36,691 bases of DNA from Bdellovibrio sp. Its GTDB lineage: Bacteria; Myxococcota; SpSt-1050. This document shows, piece by piece, positions 16,093 to 25,378 of this stretch. Under the pieces are notes generated by a model, which saw nothing but the letters and a program-made list of their open reading frames with translations, was not told the origin of the DNA and did not search any database. The DNA is taken from positions 1-36,691 of the forward strand of contig DYEF01000096.1 in assembly GCA_020725805.1 (NCBI GenBank). Direction: 5' to 3'. The translations under genes were made by a program, and so were the position numbers. Numbering within the stretch: the first letter of the stretch is position 1; every line of letters begins with the position of its first letter.

Positions 16093-17274
16093 ATGAGAGA
16101 AGCAGTTATTGTTACGGCAGTCAGGTCTGCTATAGGTAAGGCAAAGAGAGGAACACTGAAAGATACACGACCCGATGATTTCGGGGCAGAGATACTGAAA
16201 GAGGCAGTTAAACGTACTCCGGGACTGAAACCGGAAGATATTGAGGACCTTGTTGTGGGTAATGCAATGCCCGAGGCATCTCAGGGAATGAATTTTGCCA
16301 GAATTATAGGTTGCAGGGCAGGACTTCCCTATACAGTTCCAGCAATGACTATTAACAGGTTCTGTTCATCGGGGTTAAATGCGGTTGCCATCATTGCTGA
16401 GAAGATAATGTCAGGCTATATCGATATCGGAATAGGTGGCGGAGTTGAATCAATGAGTATGGTCCCGATGGGTGGTTTTAATCCGTCGATTAGTCCGACA
16501 CTGATGGAAGTTTGGCCGGAGGTTTATACTCCTATGGGAATGACCGCGGAGAATGTCTGCAGAAGATATGGAATCACAAGGGAGGAGATGGACCAGTTTG
16601 CATACGAATCCCATATGAAGGCCGCAAAGGCAATCAAAGAGGGTAAGTTCAAGGAGCAGATTCATCCGCTTAAGGTCAAACTGATTTCCCAGGGGCCGAA
16701 CTACAGACCGCAGGTGAAAGAGGTTATATTCGATACGGATGAAGGTGTGAGAGATGATACTACAGTTGAAGGACTTGCCAAGCTCAAACCGGTTTTTGCA
16801 AAGGACGGCACAGTAACGGCTGGAAATTCCTCCCAGACCAATGACGGGGCTTCATTTCTGGTCCTAATGAGCAGTGAAAAGGCAAAGGAACTTGGACTGA
16901 AACCTCTTGCAATATTCAGACATTATGCAGTTGCAGGAGTTCCGCCCGAAGTAATGGGTATTGGTCCGGTTGCAGCGATAAGAAAGCTGTTTGCCAAGAC
17001 AGGATTAAACTGGGACAAGATTGACCTCATCGAACTCAACGAAGCATTTGCCGCACAGGCTGTATATTGTATAAAGGAACTTGGTGTCCCCAAGGATAGA
17101 TGTAATGTCAACGGCGGTGCAATTGCTCTCGGACATCCGCTCGGCTGCACAGGTGCAAAGCTCTCTACACAGCTCATTTATGAACTGAGGGCACGTAAAG
17201 GTAAATATGGTATTGTGAGTATGTGTATCGGCGGTGGAATGGGAGCGGCCGGTCTCTTTGAAATGGTCTATTAA
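16093..17274 (+). CDS. fadA: acetyl-CoA acyltransferase (3-ketoacyl-CoA thiolase)
   Basis: Thiolase cleaves 3-ketoacyl-CoA with CoA to acetyl-CoA and a shortened acyl-CoA, the last beta-oxidation step. The 393-residue protein carries the full active site: nucleophile C91 ([10 protein letters not shown]), H348 ([11 protein letters not shown]) and C378 (SMCIGGGMG). These positions match biosynthetic and degradative thiolases alike; pairing with fadN argues for the degradative role. AAAGGAGG precedes the ATG. It is last in the operon and followed by a strong terminator. No acyl-CoA dehydrogenase or ligase gene is in the window. Confidence 0.93.
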   Translation: MREAVIVTAVRSAIGKAKRGTLKDTRPDDFGAEILKEAVKRTPGLKPEDIEDLVVGNAMPEASQGMNFARIIGCRAGLPYTVPAMTINRFCSSGLNAVAIIAEKIMSGYIDIGIGGGVESMSMVPMGGFNPSISPTLMEVWPEVYTPMGMTAENVCRRYGITREEMDQFAYESHMKAAKAIKEGKFKEQIHPLKVKLISQGPNYRPQVKEVIFDTDEGVRDDTTVEGLAKLKPVFAKDGTVTAGNSSQTNDGASFLVLMSSEKAKELGLKPLAIFRHYAVAGVPPEVMGIGPVAAIRKLFAKTGLNWDKIDLIELNEAFAAQAVYCIKELGVPKDRCNVNGGAIALGHPLGCTGAKLSTQLIYELRARKGKYGIVSMCIGGGMGAAGLFEMVY

Positions 17275-17368
17275 TTGTTGTAGAACTGTTGCTATAAGGT
17301 TATTACCTTATTGATTAATTCTGTTTTGAATGTATTATCACCTTAAGTACTCAGGGCAACCTGGTACG

Positions 17369-17412
17369 GCCTCTTTCGTGGGCTCCCCCCACCCACGGGA
17401 GAGGCTTTTTTA
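17369..17412 (+). terminator. Rho-independent terminator of fadN-fadA
   Basis: GCCTCT and CGTGGG (17369-17382) pair with CCCACG and AGAGGC (17392-17405), with a small internal TT/GG bulge and a C-rich loop. Six T (17406-17411) follow. Confidence 0.9.
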
Positions 17413-17536
17413 TTTTAAATCTGTGACCAATCTCACAGGTTTTACCCTTACCGGATTTTAGATTTCTGAATAATCTGGTTTTAATAAATCTTCGAAAGCT
17501 CTCTTCCGGGTTTTTCAGTTTTGAACGGTAATTACT

Positions 17537-17571
17537 AAAAAAGGGTATGTCAGGATTTGTCCACTGACATA
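17537..17571 (-). terminator. candidate terminator of the 58-residue gene
   Basis: On the minus strand TATGTCAG (17571-17564 side) pairs with CTGACATA (17553-17546 side) around a 10-nt loop, followed by CCC and six T (17542-17537). It lies 22 nt past the stop of the small gene. Confidence 0.45.
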
Positions 17572-17592
17572 TTAACGTAAAGATAAAAGGAG

Positions 17593-17769
17593 CTATTCAG
17601 TTTCGATGTCGATTCGCTCATAGTATTTATCTTTTTCGGTCTTTTCGTTTTTGTGTCTGATCTGCTCTTCGTCCAGAGGTTCTTCAATATAGAGAGGCAA
17701 TCGGATTTCGCGACGTTGTTCTCTCCTTTTTTCTCTTTTCATCTTGTCTATTATAAAGGCGTCCAGCAT
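17593..17769 (-). CDS. small conserved charged protein (MLDAFII type), unknown function
   Basis: The 58-residue protein begins MLDAFIIDKMKREKRREQRR, then LPLYIEEP, and ends with a charged tail. I recall similar short proteins with an M-[IL]-D-A-F-I-I-x-x-[IM]-R/K-rich helix and LPL segment in Myxococcota and related genomes, function unknown. I place the start at the ATG at 17769, since AGGTGG lies 8 nt upstream; a GTG four codons earlier falls inside that ribosome site. It has a candidate terminator and faces away from the beta-barrel gene across a long regulatory region with two palindromes. Confidence 0.6.
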   Translation of the reverse strand: MLDAFIIDKMKREKRREQRREIRLPLYIEEPLDEEQIRHKNEKTEKDKYYERIDIETE

Positions 17770-17864
17770 AGGGATCACCACCTCTCATAATAATTGTATG
17801 CATTATTTGTGCCAGAAAAAAGTTAAGGAATATCAATATATTAGTTAATTTTAGCAGTGAATAT

Positions 17865-17882
17865 TATGACAAACTTGTCATA
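17865..17882. promoter_or_regulatory. 18-bp palindromic operator, proximal to the small gene
   Basis: TATGACAAACTTGTCATA is a perfect inverted repeat of TATGACAA around AC, about 96 nt upstream of the minus-strand small gene. The core TGACAA-N2-TTGTCA recurs at 18189-18202. Confidence 0.6.
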
Positions 17883-18188
17883 TTTACAAAATTTTGCACA
17901 GCCGGCTAAAGAACTGTTTCGGCTATGGATTCAGTATCTGTATTACAGACCCGATTGCAATGGAGAAAGTTGTCTGTACAGAAAGTGCTCCAAAAAAGTA
18001 GCAGGTATTTAGTGCACTGAAAGTTTCTGGAAGGTTTCCTTCTTTTTTCTGTTTCATAAGTGGCGAAGAGACAGATGTGATGGAATTTCAGAGTATTGAG
18101 GAGCAAGAATATCAGGTTTTTAGTCTCCGGATTTTTCAGAAAACAAAGTGCTTTTTAGAGGTAAATAAACATTTCAGGCAAAAAAAAT

Positions 18189-18202
18189 TGACAAATTTGT
18201 CA
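18189..18202. promoter_or_regulatory. 14-bp palindromic operator upstream of the beta-barrel gene
   Basis: TGACAAATTTGTCA is a perfect palindrome with the same TGACAA half-sites and 2-nt centre as the site at 17865. It overlaps a TTGACA (18188-18193) that could be a -35, though a matching -10 is not clear. It lies 110 nt before the barrel gene. Confidence 0.6.
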
Positions 18203-18311
18203 TAATCTAAAATTAAGAAAAAATATTTTTAATCCATTAGAAAGGTTTGGATGTATATATGGGTTTGTTTATGGAGTTTGCATCGCCAAAAAATTTCTCA
18301 GGAGAATCTAT

Positions 18312-19301
18312 ATGAAAACGGGAAGATTTGTTTTTATACTTATGCTCTTGATTCCGTCTTTTCTGATAGCCCAGTCTCTGGAAGATATTCAGCTTAAGAA
18401 GAAGGAAGAGAAACCCCCGATGTTTGATATGGGTTTTCTGGGCACCCTTGAGGGTTCTGCGGGACTGAATGCGGACAGACCTGAGTATTATTCGGTTGTC
18501 TATGTGGCCCCTCAGCTCAAAATCGGGCAGTTTATGAGGTTTCAGCTCAATATGACTATGAACAGGGCAATTCTTGAGAGGCAGGAGAATGCATTTTCCT
18601 GGACTCCGGAGGATTTTTCATTTGAATTTGCTCATCTCAGAATATTTCAGGAGCCGTTTACAAAGATAAGTTTTTCTGCACGGGCAAGGTATTACATCCC
18701 CACATCAAAACCTTCTCAGGATGCCGGCTCTTACGGACAGCTCAGGGGATATGTGAAGGCATCATATACGGTCTGGAGGCTGTATCTTGCTGCCGAGTTT
18801 AATGCACAAAAGTATTTCAATGAGTACTATACCTGGGATACGAAGGAGGAAACCGGGACTCAAAAATGGTATCATCAGGCAGGAAAAGACGAATACATCG
18901 AGAACAACACCTCCTATGGATTTGGTGAGACCTATACGGCCTCCGTTAATATTACCGACGGGCTCGATTTTTCGCTTATCTGGGGAATGTATCAGAGTCA
19001 GAAATATTCTCCCGACGACGGACATCCGGAGGCATCGGGGAGCAGTTATCTGCAGTTGCCGCGAAATACTGTCTGGGGACATACATACAGATTTGCGGCA
19101 GACCTTACTTACGGCATCGGGAACATTCCGTTCATAAGGGATTCGGAGGTCCTGAAAGGAACACCTGTACCAAATATGTATATATCATTGGGATATTCGA
19201 TATTTGCACCTCAGCTAAAAAACGGCGGGAGAGAATCGAATCTCAATCCGTTTGACCCAAAATATGCACAGGTTTATGCGGATTTAAGTTTAATATTTTA
19301 A
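18312..19301 (+). CDS. predicted outer-membrane beta-barrel protein
   Basis: The 329-residue protein has a signal peptide (hydrophobic 6-19, cleavage near IAQ, residue 21). A short Lys/Glu linker follows, then alternating amphipathic strands rich in Tyr, Phe and Gly, such as KISFSARARYYIP, WRLYLAAEFNAQKYF, LDFSLIWGMY and YRFAADLTYGIG. It ends in the strand VYADLSLIF, and a C-terminal Phe is the usual outer-membrane insertion signal. The family is not recognised. A ribosome site AGGAGA lies 8 nt before the ATG. It is followed after 24 nt by the giant metalloprotease, so they are probably one operon controlled from the palindrome region, and it may help anchor or export that lipoprotein. Confidence 0.65.
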   Translation: MKTGRFVFILMLLIPSFLIAQSLEDIQLKKKEEKPPMFDMGFLGTLEGSAGLNADRPEYYSVVYVAPQLKIGQFMRFQLNMTMNRAILERQENAFSWTPEDFSFEFAHLRIFQEPFTKISFSARARYYIPTSKPSQDAGSYGQLRGYVKASYTVWRLYLAAEFNAQKYFNEYYTWDTKEETGTQKWYHQAGKDEYIENNTSYGFGETYTASVNITDGLDFSLIWGMYQSQKYSPDDGHPEASGSSYLQLPRNTVWGHTYRFAADLTYGIGNIPFIRDSEVLKGTPVPNMYISLGYSIFAPQLKNGGRESNLNPFDPKYAQVYADLSLIF

Positions 19302-19325
19302 TTTTTTGACGAAAAGGAGAGTAGT

Positions 19326-22300
19326 ATGAGAAAGAAGAGAGTATTTTTGAGTCTGTTGGTTATGGCTCTGTTTTTCACATTTTGTGCCACAGAGCCGGAG
19401 CCGCTCGACAGGACCCAGCCTGAGGCGGTCAACAAGGCAATTTTTACCGGTGAATGGATTTATAAGGCGACTGTAACTGATACCGACTGGGATAACAAGT
19501 TCACTTTTATAGGTGAAGAGACAAGTTCCTATATGGGAGACGCCTTTAAGCTGAGATGGGAAATCACAATGGATTATCTCAATGCCTATAAAGTTGCCCA
19601 GAGGTATATGACTCCCGACGGGAAACTCGTCGAAAATGAGGCGGGTGACAGGAGCCTCGTGCTTTCATTCAGGATAAAAAAGCATTATGACATCAGATAC
19701 AGATACAACAGCACAACCCGTGAAGACCTGAATGTCATAGAAGAGAATTACGACAGACCGTGGAATGAAAGGGAGTATATGGAGGTCGACTGGTCCCAGA
19801 ATCTTGCGACAAATGTAAGCAACCCACTTCAGATGGATCTGGCATCAGGTGAGCTTGTCAGGGAACCGGTATCCGTATATGAAAATGTTGAATTTTTTGC
19901 CCGCGGGATGACCAAGGATGATGATTATAAGATTGATACCAGAAAATGGAATCCCAAAACCGACCCGGAGGTTTATGTAATCAATATCGACCTTAAGGAG
20001 TCAATCAGGTCACGTCTCGAGAGCTGGATTCAGCTCTATTACGGAGAATATATGCCGCCCGTTACGGTCAAGACCCGTCATTCGCTGATGAAGGCAGTCC
20101 CGATAGAGAAACAGACTTACAAACCGATGCAGTATGATGACTATTTCTTCAGGAGATTCGGCTTCTTCAGAACAGAGTACGACACCTATGACCCGGAAAG
20201 AGGTCCGATGGAGAACCAGAAGCAGTATCTCATCAACAGATGGGATTTCTCGAACGGCAAGAAGCTTGTATGGTATGCCTCACCGAGTTTTCAGGAGCAG
20301 ATAAATGAGGGTGATTCAGACCTCAAGGGATATGCTTTAAAGATTATTGAGGAATGGAATAAGGTCCTCAAGGAGGCTCTGGGCAGGACCGATGATGTGC
20401 TTGAATTCAGGGAGAATGAGCCGCTCTGCGAAGAAGGCGTTGAACTGATAACCAATTCCAGCGGAGTCAAGGAATGTAAAGACGGCAAACAGGTTACGAA
20501 TCTGGACGGCAGTAAGAGGTGGAAGTACGAAACAGGTGACCTGAGATATTCATTTCTCAATTTTATCAAGAAACCTCAGAATGCCTCACCGCTTGGTTAC
20601 GGCCCGTCGACACCGGATGCCGATACAGGAGAACTTGTAAATGCAACCGTCAATGTCTATGGCAACTGGGTAGATTATGTAGTAAGAAGGACGATGGACC
20701 AGTATGATGTTGCGGCAGGACTTTGTACCCTCGATAATGTAAAGGACGGCCTGTTTTATAATCCGGATACCGGAAAGTGCGACAGCCCGGTATTCATTGG
20801 TAAATATAAAGGCGGGGTTGTTAAGCCGAAAGCACCACCTGCACAGGCAGAAAATAATATCAGCAGCAAGAACAGGCTGAGAACACTTACCCCTGCACTC
20901 AAGACTTCATATTATCCGAAGCTGGATATACACAAACCCGATCCTCAGATTCCGAGAGAGCAGATGAAGAAGGACCTCGAGAACCTTAAAGTGCTCTATA
21001 AGGAACAGCTGAAGCATCCGACAAGTCTGGATCTAAATGGATTTAAGAGTATAAAGGGGACAAAGTTCGAATCGATGCTGGTCCCGCACTCAACATATAA
21101 ATCACTGCTGCCTTATGCAAAATCTGCCGATGATGCGGATGTTGTGGCTCTTTTATCTCCGGCCAGAAGACTGAGTCCGGAATTTTTGTACGCAATGAAA
21201 AACGGGCAGAAGAAGAGAATGCACTACTGCGATGAACCGATTATGTTTGAACCGGCTATTCACGCATTTGTCGAGGAGATGAAGGATAAACCGAGAGACG
21301 AAGTCTATAAGGTACTGAGAAACTGGATATGGTATACAACAGCCCTCCACGAGATGGGACATACTCTGGGACTCAGGCACAATTTCAGGGGCTCTGTGGA
21401 CCAGAAGAACTTCTCTCAGGAGTATTTTGCTGCATACGATGAATACTGGAAACAGGTAGATGCAATCAGAACAAAGTACTGGGACAGGATCAAGCAGGGT
21501 GATTCGGATGCTTATGAGGCTTATGTGCAGGAGATTGATGATATCAAGGCAATTCACAACAGATATGCCTCGACATCCATTATGGATTATCTCGGTGACT
21601 GGACGAAGTGGCAGTATCCTGTAGGTAGTTATGACAGGGCAGCAATACTGTTCGGTTACGGGAAGAAGGTAGAAGTATCTGACGGCAGCGGCGGGTGGAA
21701 AGTGGTTGATTATGTAGACGGAGATTTCAGGCAGAAGGATTACTACAGTGATACAGAACTGGCTGAATCCGGCAGAAAGGTCAGGTATTATATGTTCTGC
21801 TCGGATGAAAAGGTCTTTGACGATGCATTCTGTACAAGATTTGATGTGGGGACCACTGCAACCGAGATTGTAAGGAATTTTATCAGGGATTCTCAACCGT
21901 CCTACTTCTTCAAGAATTTCAAGCGGCATTCCGCTATGTTCGACGAACGTCGGGACAGTTATTATATCAACAAGTGGCTCTGGACCTATTACACTTATGG
22001 TAAGGCACTTGGTGAAATGACTCTCGGTTCTATGAGATATGACGAAATGTGGGGTTCTATCTTTGACGGAATTGATGCAATCAATAAAGGACCCGAGACC
22101 AGAAATATGATTCCGGGATACCACAGAAACGGTGGTGAGGATTTACTAAGAGCCTCGATGATTTTCTATTATTACCTCATTTATGATGTGTTGATGAGAC
22201 CCGACTACGGTTACTATCAGCTGAGTTATGATACTTCACATCAGAGATACTGGGAATCAACGGAACTTCAGTATCTGGATGATTCAAAGCCGAGTACATA

Positions 22301-23321
22301 TGTGCCGGCAGGTATCGGCTGGGGCTGGAATGATATGTATGATATGCAGATGGATATAAATCAGTACTATCCGCACCTCGAAAGAATCGGAGTGGAACTC
22401 GACAAGGTTATTGCACTTGAAATCCTCTCTATCCCGGCAGCTCTCAATGAACCTCTTTATTTTGAAAAGGCAAACGGTGTAAACTTCTGGAATTCTCTCT
22501 GGACAAATAACGGCAGTCAGCTCTGGGAGGTCATCAGGGGGCTGATTACAGACAATTTTGCACATTATCAGAATCCGTGGTGTATCAAGTGCGATGCGGC
22601 CTGCAGGGCAGACCCTGTCTCTCATCCGCCTGAGATCAAGACCTATCCTGTTGACCTGCTGGAAGGAATGAGAAAAGGCAGACTTATAAGCGGATGGGTT
22701 GAGCCCTCAAGACCCAACAGGTGTGGCTCTGATGATGAATTCCCGATGCAGCCCGGTATGGACGCGCTCTACGCAATCTTCCCGATATTCTATGCAATAT
22801 CCGGTGCCTCACATCCGTGGTATCACAATTCACTCTCTGATTATCTTGACTCACAGGTTGTAGGTGGGACACACAGATTCGACCCGCCGCCGGGAGCAAA
22901 GACGGTTACAATGGTCAACAGTTCAGGCACAAAAACATATCTCGCGGCCCAGACAAGTGATGAACTGAGCATTTCATATCAGTTGGTCTCGAACGGGAGA
23001 TGGATAAACAATCATCTGGCTTATTATACAGCCTGTATGAACGACGAAGTTCCGTCCGAAGATTTGAGAAATGAGATGAAGGTGAACTGCACTGACTGGG
23101 AAAGCTGCTGCTCGGAGGTGCTGGACTGCTATAACCCCTGGCTCAAACCGAGACCGGAGTATTGTGATAAGGAAGGATGGGATATCCTCTTTATGTATGA
23201 TGGTTTCAAGTACAGGAATCTCGACAGAATTGAAGCAATGCTGATGATGATGCAGGATATGATTGACATTGCGGGACATTATGCATGGAGAGTACCGGGA
23301 TATCTCGAGGAACCCTGGTGA
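19326..23321 (+). CDS. very large lipoprotein zinc metalloprotease (metzincin type)
   Basis: The 1331-residue protein has a lipoprotein signal (basic MRKKR, hydrophobic core, lipobox ending FTFC with Cys at 20), so it is probably anchored in the outer membrane. The zinc site HEMGHTLGLRH covers 675-685 (H675, E676, H679, H685), with a metzincin Met-turn SIMDY at 752-756 (M753). This is the zinc-dependent metalloprotease group of large envelope lipoproteins in deltaproteobacteria-like genomes. The N-terminal 550 residues contain beta-rich repeats of unknown role and the C-terminal 500 are rich in Trp, Tyr and Cys. It could degrade surface proteins or prey material. The upstream beta-barrel gene and shared control region suggest joint function. 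A bidirectional terminator follows 22 nt after the stop. Confidence 0.85.
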   Translation: MRKKRVFLSLLVMALFFTFCATEPEPLDRTQPEAVNKAIFTGEWIYKATVTDTDWDNKFTFIGEETSSYMGDAFKLRWEITMDYLNAYKVAQRYMTPDGKLVENEAGDRSLVLSFRIKKHYDIRYRYNSTTREDLNVIEENYDRPWNEREYMEVDWSQNLATNVSNPLQMDLASGELVREPVSVYENVEFFARGMTKDDDYKIDTRKWNPKTDPEVYVINIDLKESIRSRLESWIQLYYGEYMPPVTVKTRHSLMKAVPIEKQTYKPMQYDDYFFRRFGFFRTEYDTYDPERGPMENQKQYLINRWDFSNGKKLVWYASPSFQEQINEGDSDLKGYALKIIEEWNKVLKEALGRTDDVLEFRENEPLCEEGVELITNSSGVKECKDGKQVTNLDGSKRWKYETGDLRYSFLNFIKKPQNASPLGYGPSTPDADTGELVNATVNVYGNWVDYVVRRTMDQYDVAAGLCTLDNVKDGLFYNPDTGKCDSPVFIGKYKGGVVKPKAPPAQAENNISSKNRLRTLTPALKTSYYPKLDIHKPDPQIPREQMKKDLENLKVLYKEQLKHPTSLDLNGFKSIKGTKFESMLVPHSTYKSLLPYAKSADDADVVALLSPARRLSPEFLYAMKNGQKKRMHYCDEPIMFEPAIHAFVEEMKDKPRDEVYKVLRNWIWYTTALHEMGHTLGLRHNFRGSVDQKNFSQEYFAAYDEYWKQVDAIRTKYWDRIKQGDSDAYEAYVQEIDDIKAIHNRYASTSIMDYLGDWTKWQYPVGSYDRAAILFGYGKKVEVSDGSGGWKVVDYVDGDFRQKDYYSDTELAESGRKVRYYMFCSDEKVFDDAFCTRFDVGTTATEIVRNFIRDSQPSYFFKNFKRHSAMFDERRDSYYINKWLWTYYTYGKALGEMTLGSMRYDEMWGSIFDGIDAINKGPETRNMIPGYHRNGGEDLLRASMIFYYYLIYDVLMRPDYGYYQLSYDTSHQRYWESTELQYLDDSKPSTYVPAGIGWGWNDMYDMQMDINQYYPHLERIGVELDKVIALEILSIPAALNEPLYFEKANGVNFWNSLWTNNGSQLWEVIRGLITDNFAHYQNPWCIKCDAACRADPVSHPPEIKTYPVDLLEGMRKGRLISGWVEPSRPNRCGSDDEFPMQPGMDALYAIFPIFYAISGASHPWYHNSLSDYLDSQVVGGTHRFDPPPGAKTVTMVNSSGTKTYLAAQTSDELSISYQLVSNGRWINNHLAYYTACMNDEVPSEDLRNEMKVNCTDWESCCSEVLDCYNPWLKPRPEYCDKEGWDILFMYDGFKYRNLDRIEAMLMMMQDMIDIAGHYAWRVPGYLEEPW

Positions 23322-23343
23322 TGTCCTGATTTATTTAGTCAGT

Positions 23344-23376
23344 AAAAAAAGGCGGTAGAAATTACCGCCTTTTTTG
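23344..23376. terminator. bidirectional Rho-independent terminator
   Basis: GGCGGTA (23351-23357) and TACCGCC (23363-23369) form a 7-bp GC-rich stem around GAAAT, flanked by an A-run before and six T (23370-23375) after. It ends the barrel-metalloprotease operon. Confidence 0.92.
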
Positions 23377-23403
23377 TTGACAAGTTTTCAGGGATGATAT
23401 AGT
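23377..23403 (+). promoter_or_regulatory. candidate promoter of rho
   Basis: TTGACA (23377-23382) is followed by TATAGT at 23398-23403 (15-nt spacer) or TAGTAG at 23400-23405 (17 nt). It leaves a leader of about 90 nt before the rho ATG, which may hold autoregulation as in other rho genes. Confidence 0.45.
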
Positions 23404-23503
23404 AGTAATAATATCTTTTTTACTCCCCGCTAAAATTCTATATTGCGGGTAACTGAAATACCAATAATTCCGTCCGTGATTTAATAACTTGTCAGGAGGA
23501 AAA

Positions 23504-24751
23504 ATGAACTTATCAGAATTAAAGGATTTGAAAATTCAGGACCTTGTTAAACTTGCCAAGGACCTCAAGGTAGAGGGTGTCAGAGGGATGAGAAAGCAGG
23601 ATCTGATTTTTGCAATCCTTCAGGCAGAGGCAGAGAAGAACGGACTGATCTACGGTGAGGGTGTGCTTGAAGTCCTGCCTGATGGTTTTGGCTTTCTCAG
23701 GGCTTCCGATTATTCATACCTTCAGGGACCAGATGATATCTATATTTCACCTTCACAGATAAAGAAGTTTAATCTGCGAACAGGTGATACAGTGCTGGGG
23801 CAGATAAGACCTCCCAAGGAGAATGAGCACTATTTTGCAATGATAAAAATAGATGCGATAAACTATGAGGACCCGGAAATTGCCAAAGATAAGATTCTCT
23901 TTGACAATCTTACACCGCTTTATCCGAATCAGAAATTCAACCTTGAATATGACCCCGATAATTTCACAACAAGGATAATCGACCTCTTCTCACCTATAGG
24001 TAAGGGTCAGAGATGTCTCATTGTCTCTCCGCCAAGGGCAGGAAAGACCGTTCTGCTTCAGAATATTGCAAATGCACTCTCGGCAAATCACAAGGATGTC
24101 TATCTGATAGTACTGCTCATCGATGAAAGACCTGAGGAAGTTACCGATATGGAGAGGTCTGTTCAGGGAGAAGTTATTTCATCGACCTTCGATGAGCCTC
24201 CCCAGAGACACGTACAGGTTGCCGAGATGGTCATTGAGAGGGCAAAAAGGCTTGTGGAGCACAAAAAGGATGTAGTAATTCTTCTGGATTCAATCACACG
24301 TCTTGCAAGGGCATATAATACGGTCGTTCCGCCGTCAGGAAAGATTCTCTCCGGCGGAGTTGATTCTAATGCACTTCATAAACCCAAGAGATTTTTCGGT
24401 GCCGCACGAAACGTAGAGGAGGGCGGCTCGCTTACGATTATCGGAACAGCGCTTATTGACACAGGTTCGAGGATGGACGAAGTCATTTTTGAAGAGTTCA
24501 AGGGAACCGGCAACTGCGAGATAGTTCTCGACAGAAAACTTATGGAGAAGAGAATATTCCCGACCCTCGATATCCCCAAGAGCGGGACAAGGAAAGAGGA
24601 ACTTCTCCTCCCCGACTGGGCACTCAAGAGAATATGGATTTTGAGACAGCTGCTTGCACCTCTCAATCAGGTTGATGCAATGGAATTTATACTCGAAAAG
24701 ATAAAACGGACCAAGACCAATAAGGAATTTTTGGATTCTATGAATCAGTAA
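23504..24751 (+). CDS. rho: transcription termination factor Rho
   Basis: This hexameric RNA-dependent ATPase ends transcription. Of 415 residues, 1-45 are the helical N-terminal domain ([20 protein letters not shown]). The RNA-binding cold-shock-like domain has DGFGFLR (60-66), and the ATPase has Walker A SPPRAGKT (175-182), [11 protein letters not shown] and [14 protein letters not shown] start at 23504, not at the upstream TTG of the same frame, because GGAGG lies directly before this ATG and MNLSELK is the family N-terminus. The long basic insertion found in some actinobacterial Rho is absent. A small lipoprotein gene follows after 24 nt. Confidence 0.97.
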   Translation: MNLSELKDLKIQDLVKLAKDLKVEGVRGMRKQDLIFAILQAEAEKNGLIYGEGVLEVLPDGFGFLRASDYSYLQGPDDIYISPSQIKKFNLRTGDTVLGQIRPPKENEHYFAMIKIDAINYEDPEIAKDKILFDNLTPLYPNQKFNLEYDPDNFTTRIIDLFSPIGKGQRCLIVSPPRAGKTVLLQNIANALSANHKDVYLIVLLIDERPEEVTDMERSVQGEVISSTFDEPPQRHVQVAEMVIERAKRLVEHKKDVVILLDSITRLARAYNTVVPPSGKILSGGVDSNALHKPKRFFGAARNVEEGGSLTIIGTALIDTGSRMDEVIFEEFKGTGNCEIVLDRKLMEKRIFPTLDIPKSGTRKEELLLPDWALKRIWILRQLLAPLNQVDAMEFILEKIKRTKTNKEFLDSMNQ

Positions 24752-24775
24752 ATAACCAAAAAGGAATCTTGATAT

Positions 24776-25369
24776 ATGAAACAAATCCTTTATTTTACAT
24801 TCCTTATCATTCTGATTTCCGGTTGTTCCGGGAACAACTCTGCAGATAACCCGACCGATACAGGCGGAGACGGCAGTTCAAAAGGATGTGCGAGTATTCT
24901 CGACTGTTCGGATAAGGAGACAAAAGATTCTGTTTGTGTAAAGAAGGGATGTGTTTCAATAGGGGAAGCAGAGAAGATGCTTCATATAGTCTTCTATCCC
25001 AAATATATTTCGTCTGTAGTAAACGAGATTGCCTATTTTAAGTATTTTTACCTGTATCCGCTCGATGTGTCGGGCACTAAAGTCTCCTGTGAACAACTGC
25101 TTACAGATTATAACTTCGAAGGCAAATCCGGGCTGAATATAATTCAGTCATACGAAAAACAGGGTACTATCTCAACAACTGGCTCCGAGATGTATACACT
25201 CCCGCTGCCGCAGATAAAAGACTCTCTGATATTTTTCATCTTTTATCAGAACAGCGGGAATGTTATGGCAATAGGGTGTGCCGATAAGATTGATACAACC
25301 TCCAATAATTCGGTCGGACTCTTTCCCTGCAAGCCTGAACAGACCAATGCCTGTCTGGGGCAGTTCTGA
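24776..25369 (+). CDS. small lipoprotein with a Cys-rich N-terminal motif
   Basis: The 197-residue protein has a lipoprotein signal ending ISGC (lipid Cys C17). An Asp/Gly/Ser linker follows, then C38-x5-C44-x9-C54-x4-C59, a motif common in surface lipoproteins of Myxococcota-like bacteria. The rest (about 65-190) is beta-rich with further Cys residues and no catalytic motif I recognise. AAGGAA precedes the ATG. It follows rho closely, but this is probably chance adjacency. The stop lies 9 nt from the stop of the opposing cluster, so the transcripts converge. Confidence 0.7.
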   Translation: MKQILYFTFLIILISGCSGNNSADNPTDTGGDGSSKGCASILDCSDKETKDSVCVKKGCVSIGEAEKMLHIVFYPKYISSVVNEIAYFKYFYLYPLDVSGTKVSCEQLLTDYNFEGKSGLNIIQSYEKQGTISTTGSEMYTLPLPQIKDSLIFFIFYQNSGNVMAIGCADKIDTTSNNSVGLFPCKPEQTNACLGQF

Positions 25370-25378
25370 AAGTGATAT

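Larger units (their letters stand above)
17275..17592. other. 318-nt gap between fadA and the minus-strand small gene
   Basis: It carries only terminator structures. An 18-bp palindrome ATAAGGTTATTACCTTAT (17294-17311) has no T-run. A strong plus-strand terminator lies at 17369-17412 and a minus-strand hairpin at 17537-17571. I see no gene. Confidence 0.6.
17770..18311. other. 542-nt divergent regulatory region
   Basis: This AT-rich stretch lies between the minus-strand small gene and the plus-strand beta-barrel gene. Apart from the two palindromes listed separately, I see no gene that I would support. A 66-codon minus-strand frame at 17906-18106 has no ribosome site and an unlikely composition. 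AGGAGA before 18312 is the ribosome site of the barrel gene. Confidence 0.5.

Noticed and set aside
17906-18106. 66-codon minus-strand frame in the divergent region
   Set aside because: No ribosome site, Cys/His-rich random composition, and located between two operators.
21153-22124. 323-codon minus-strand frame
   Set aside because: It is antisense to the well supported metalloprotease and has no recognisable domain.
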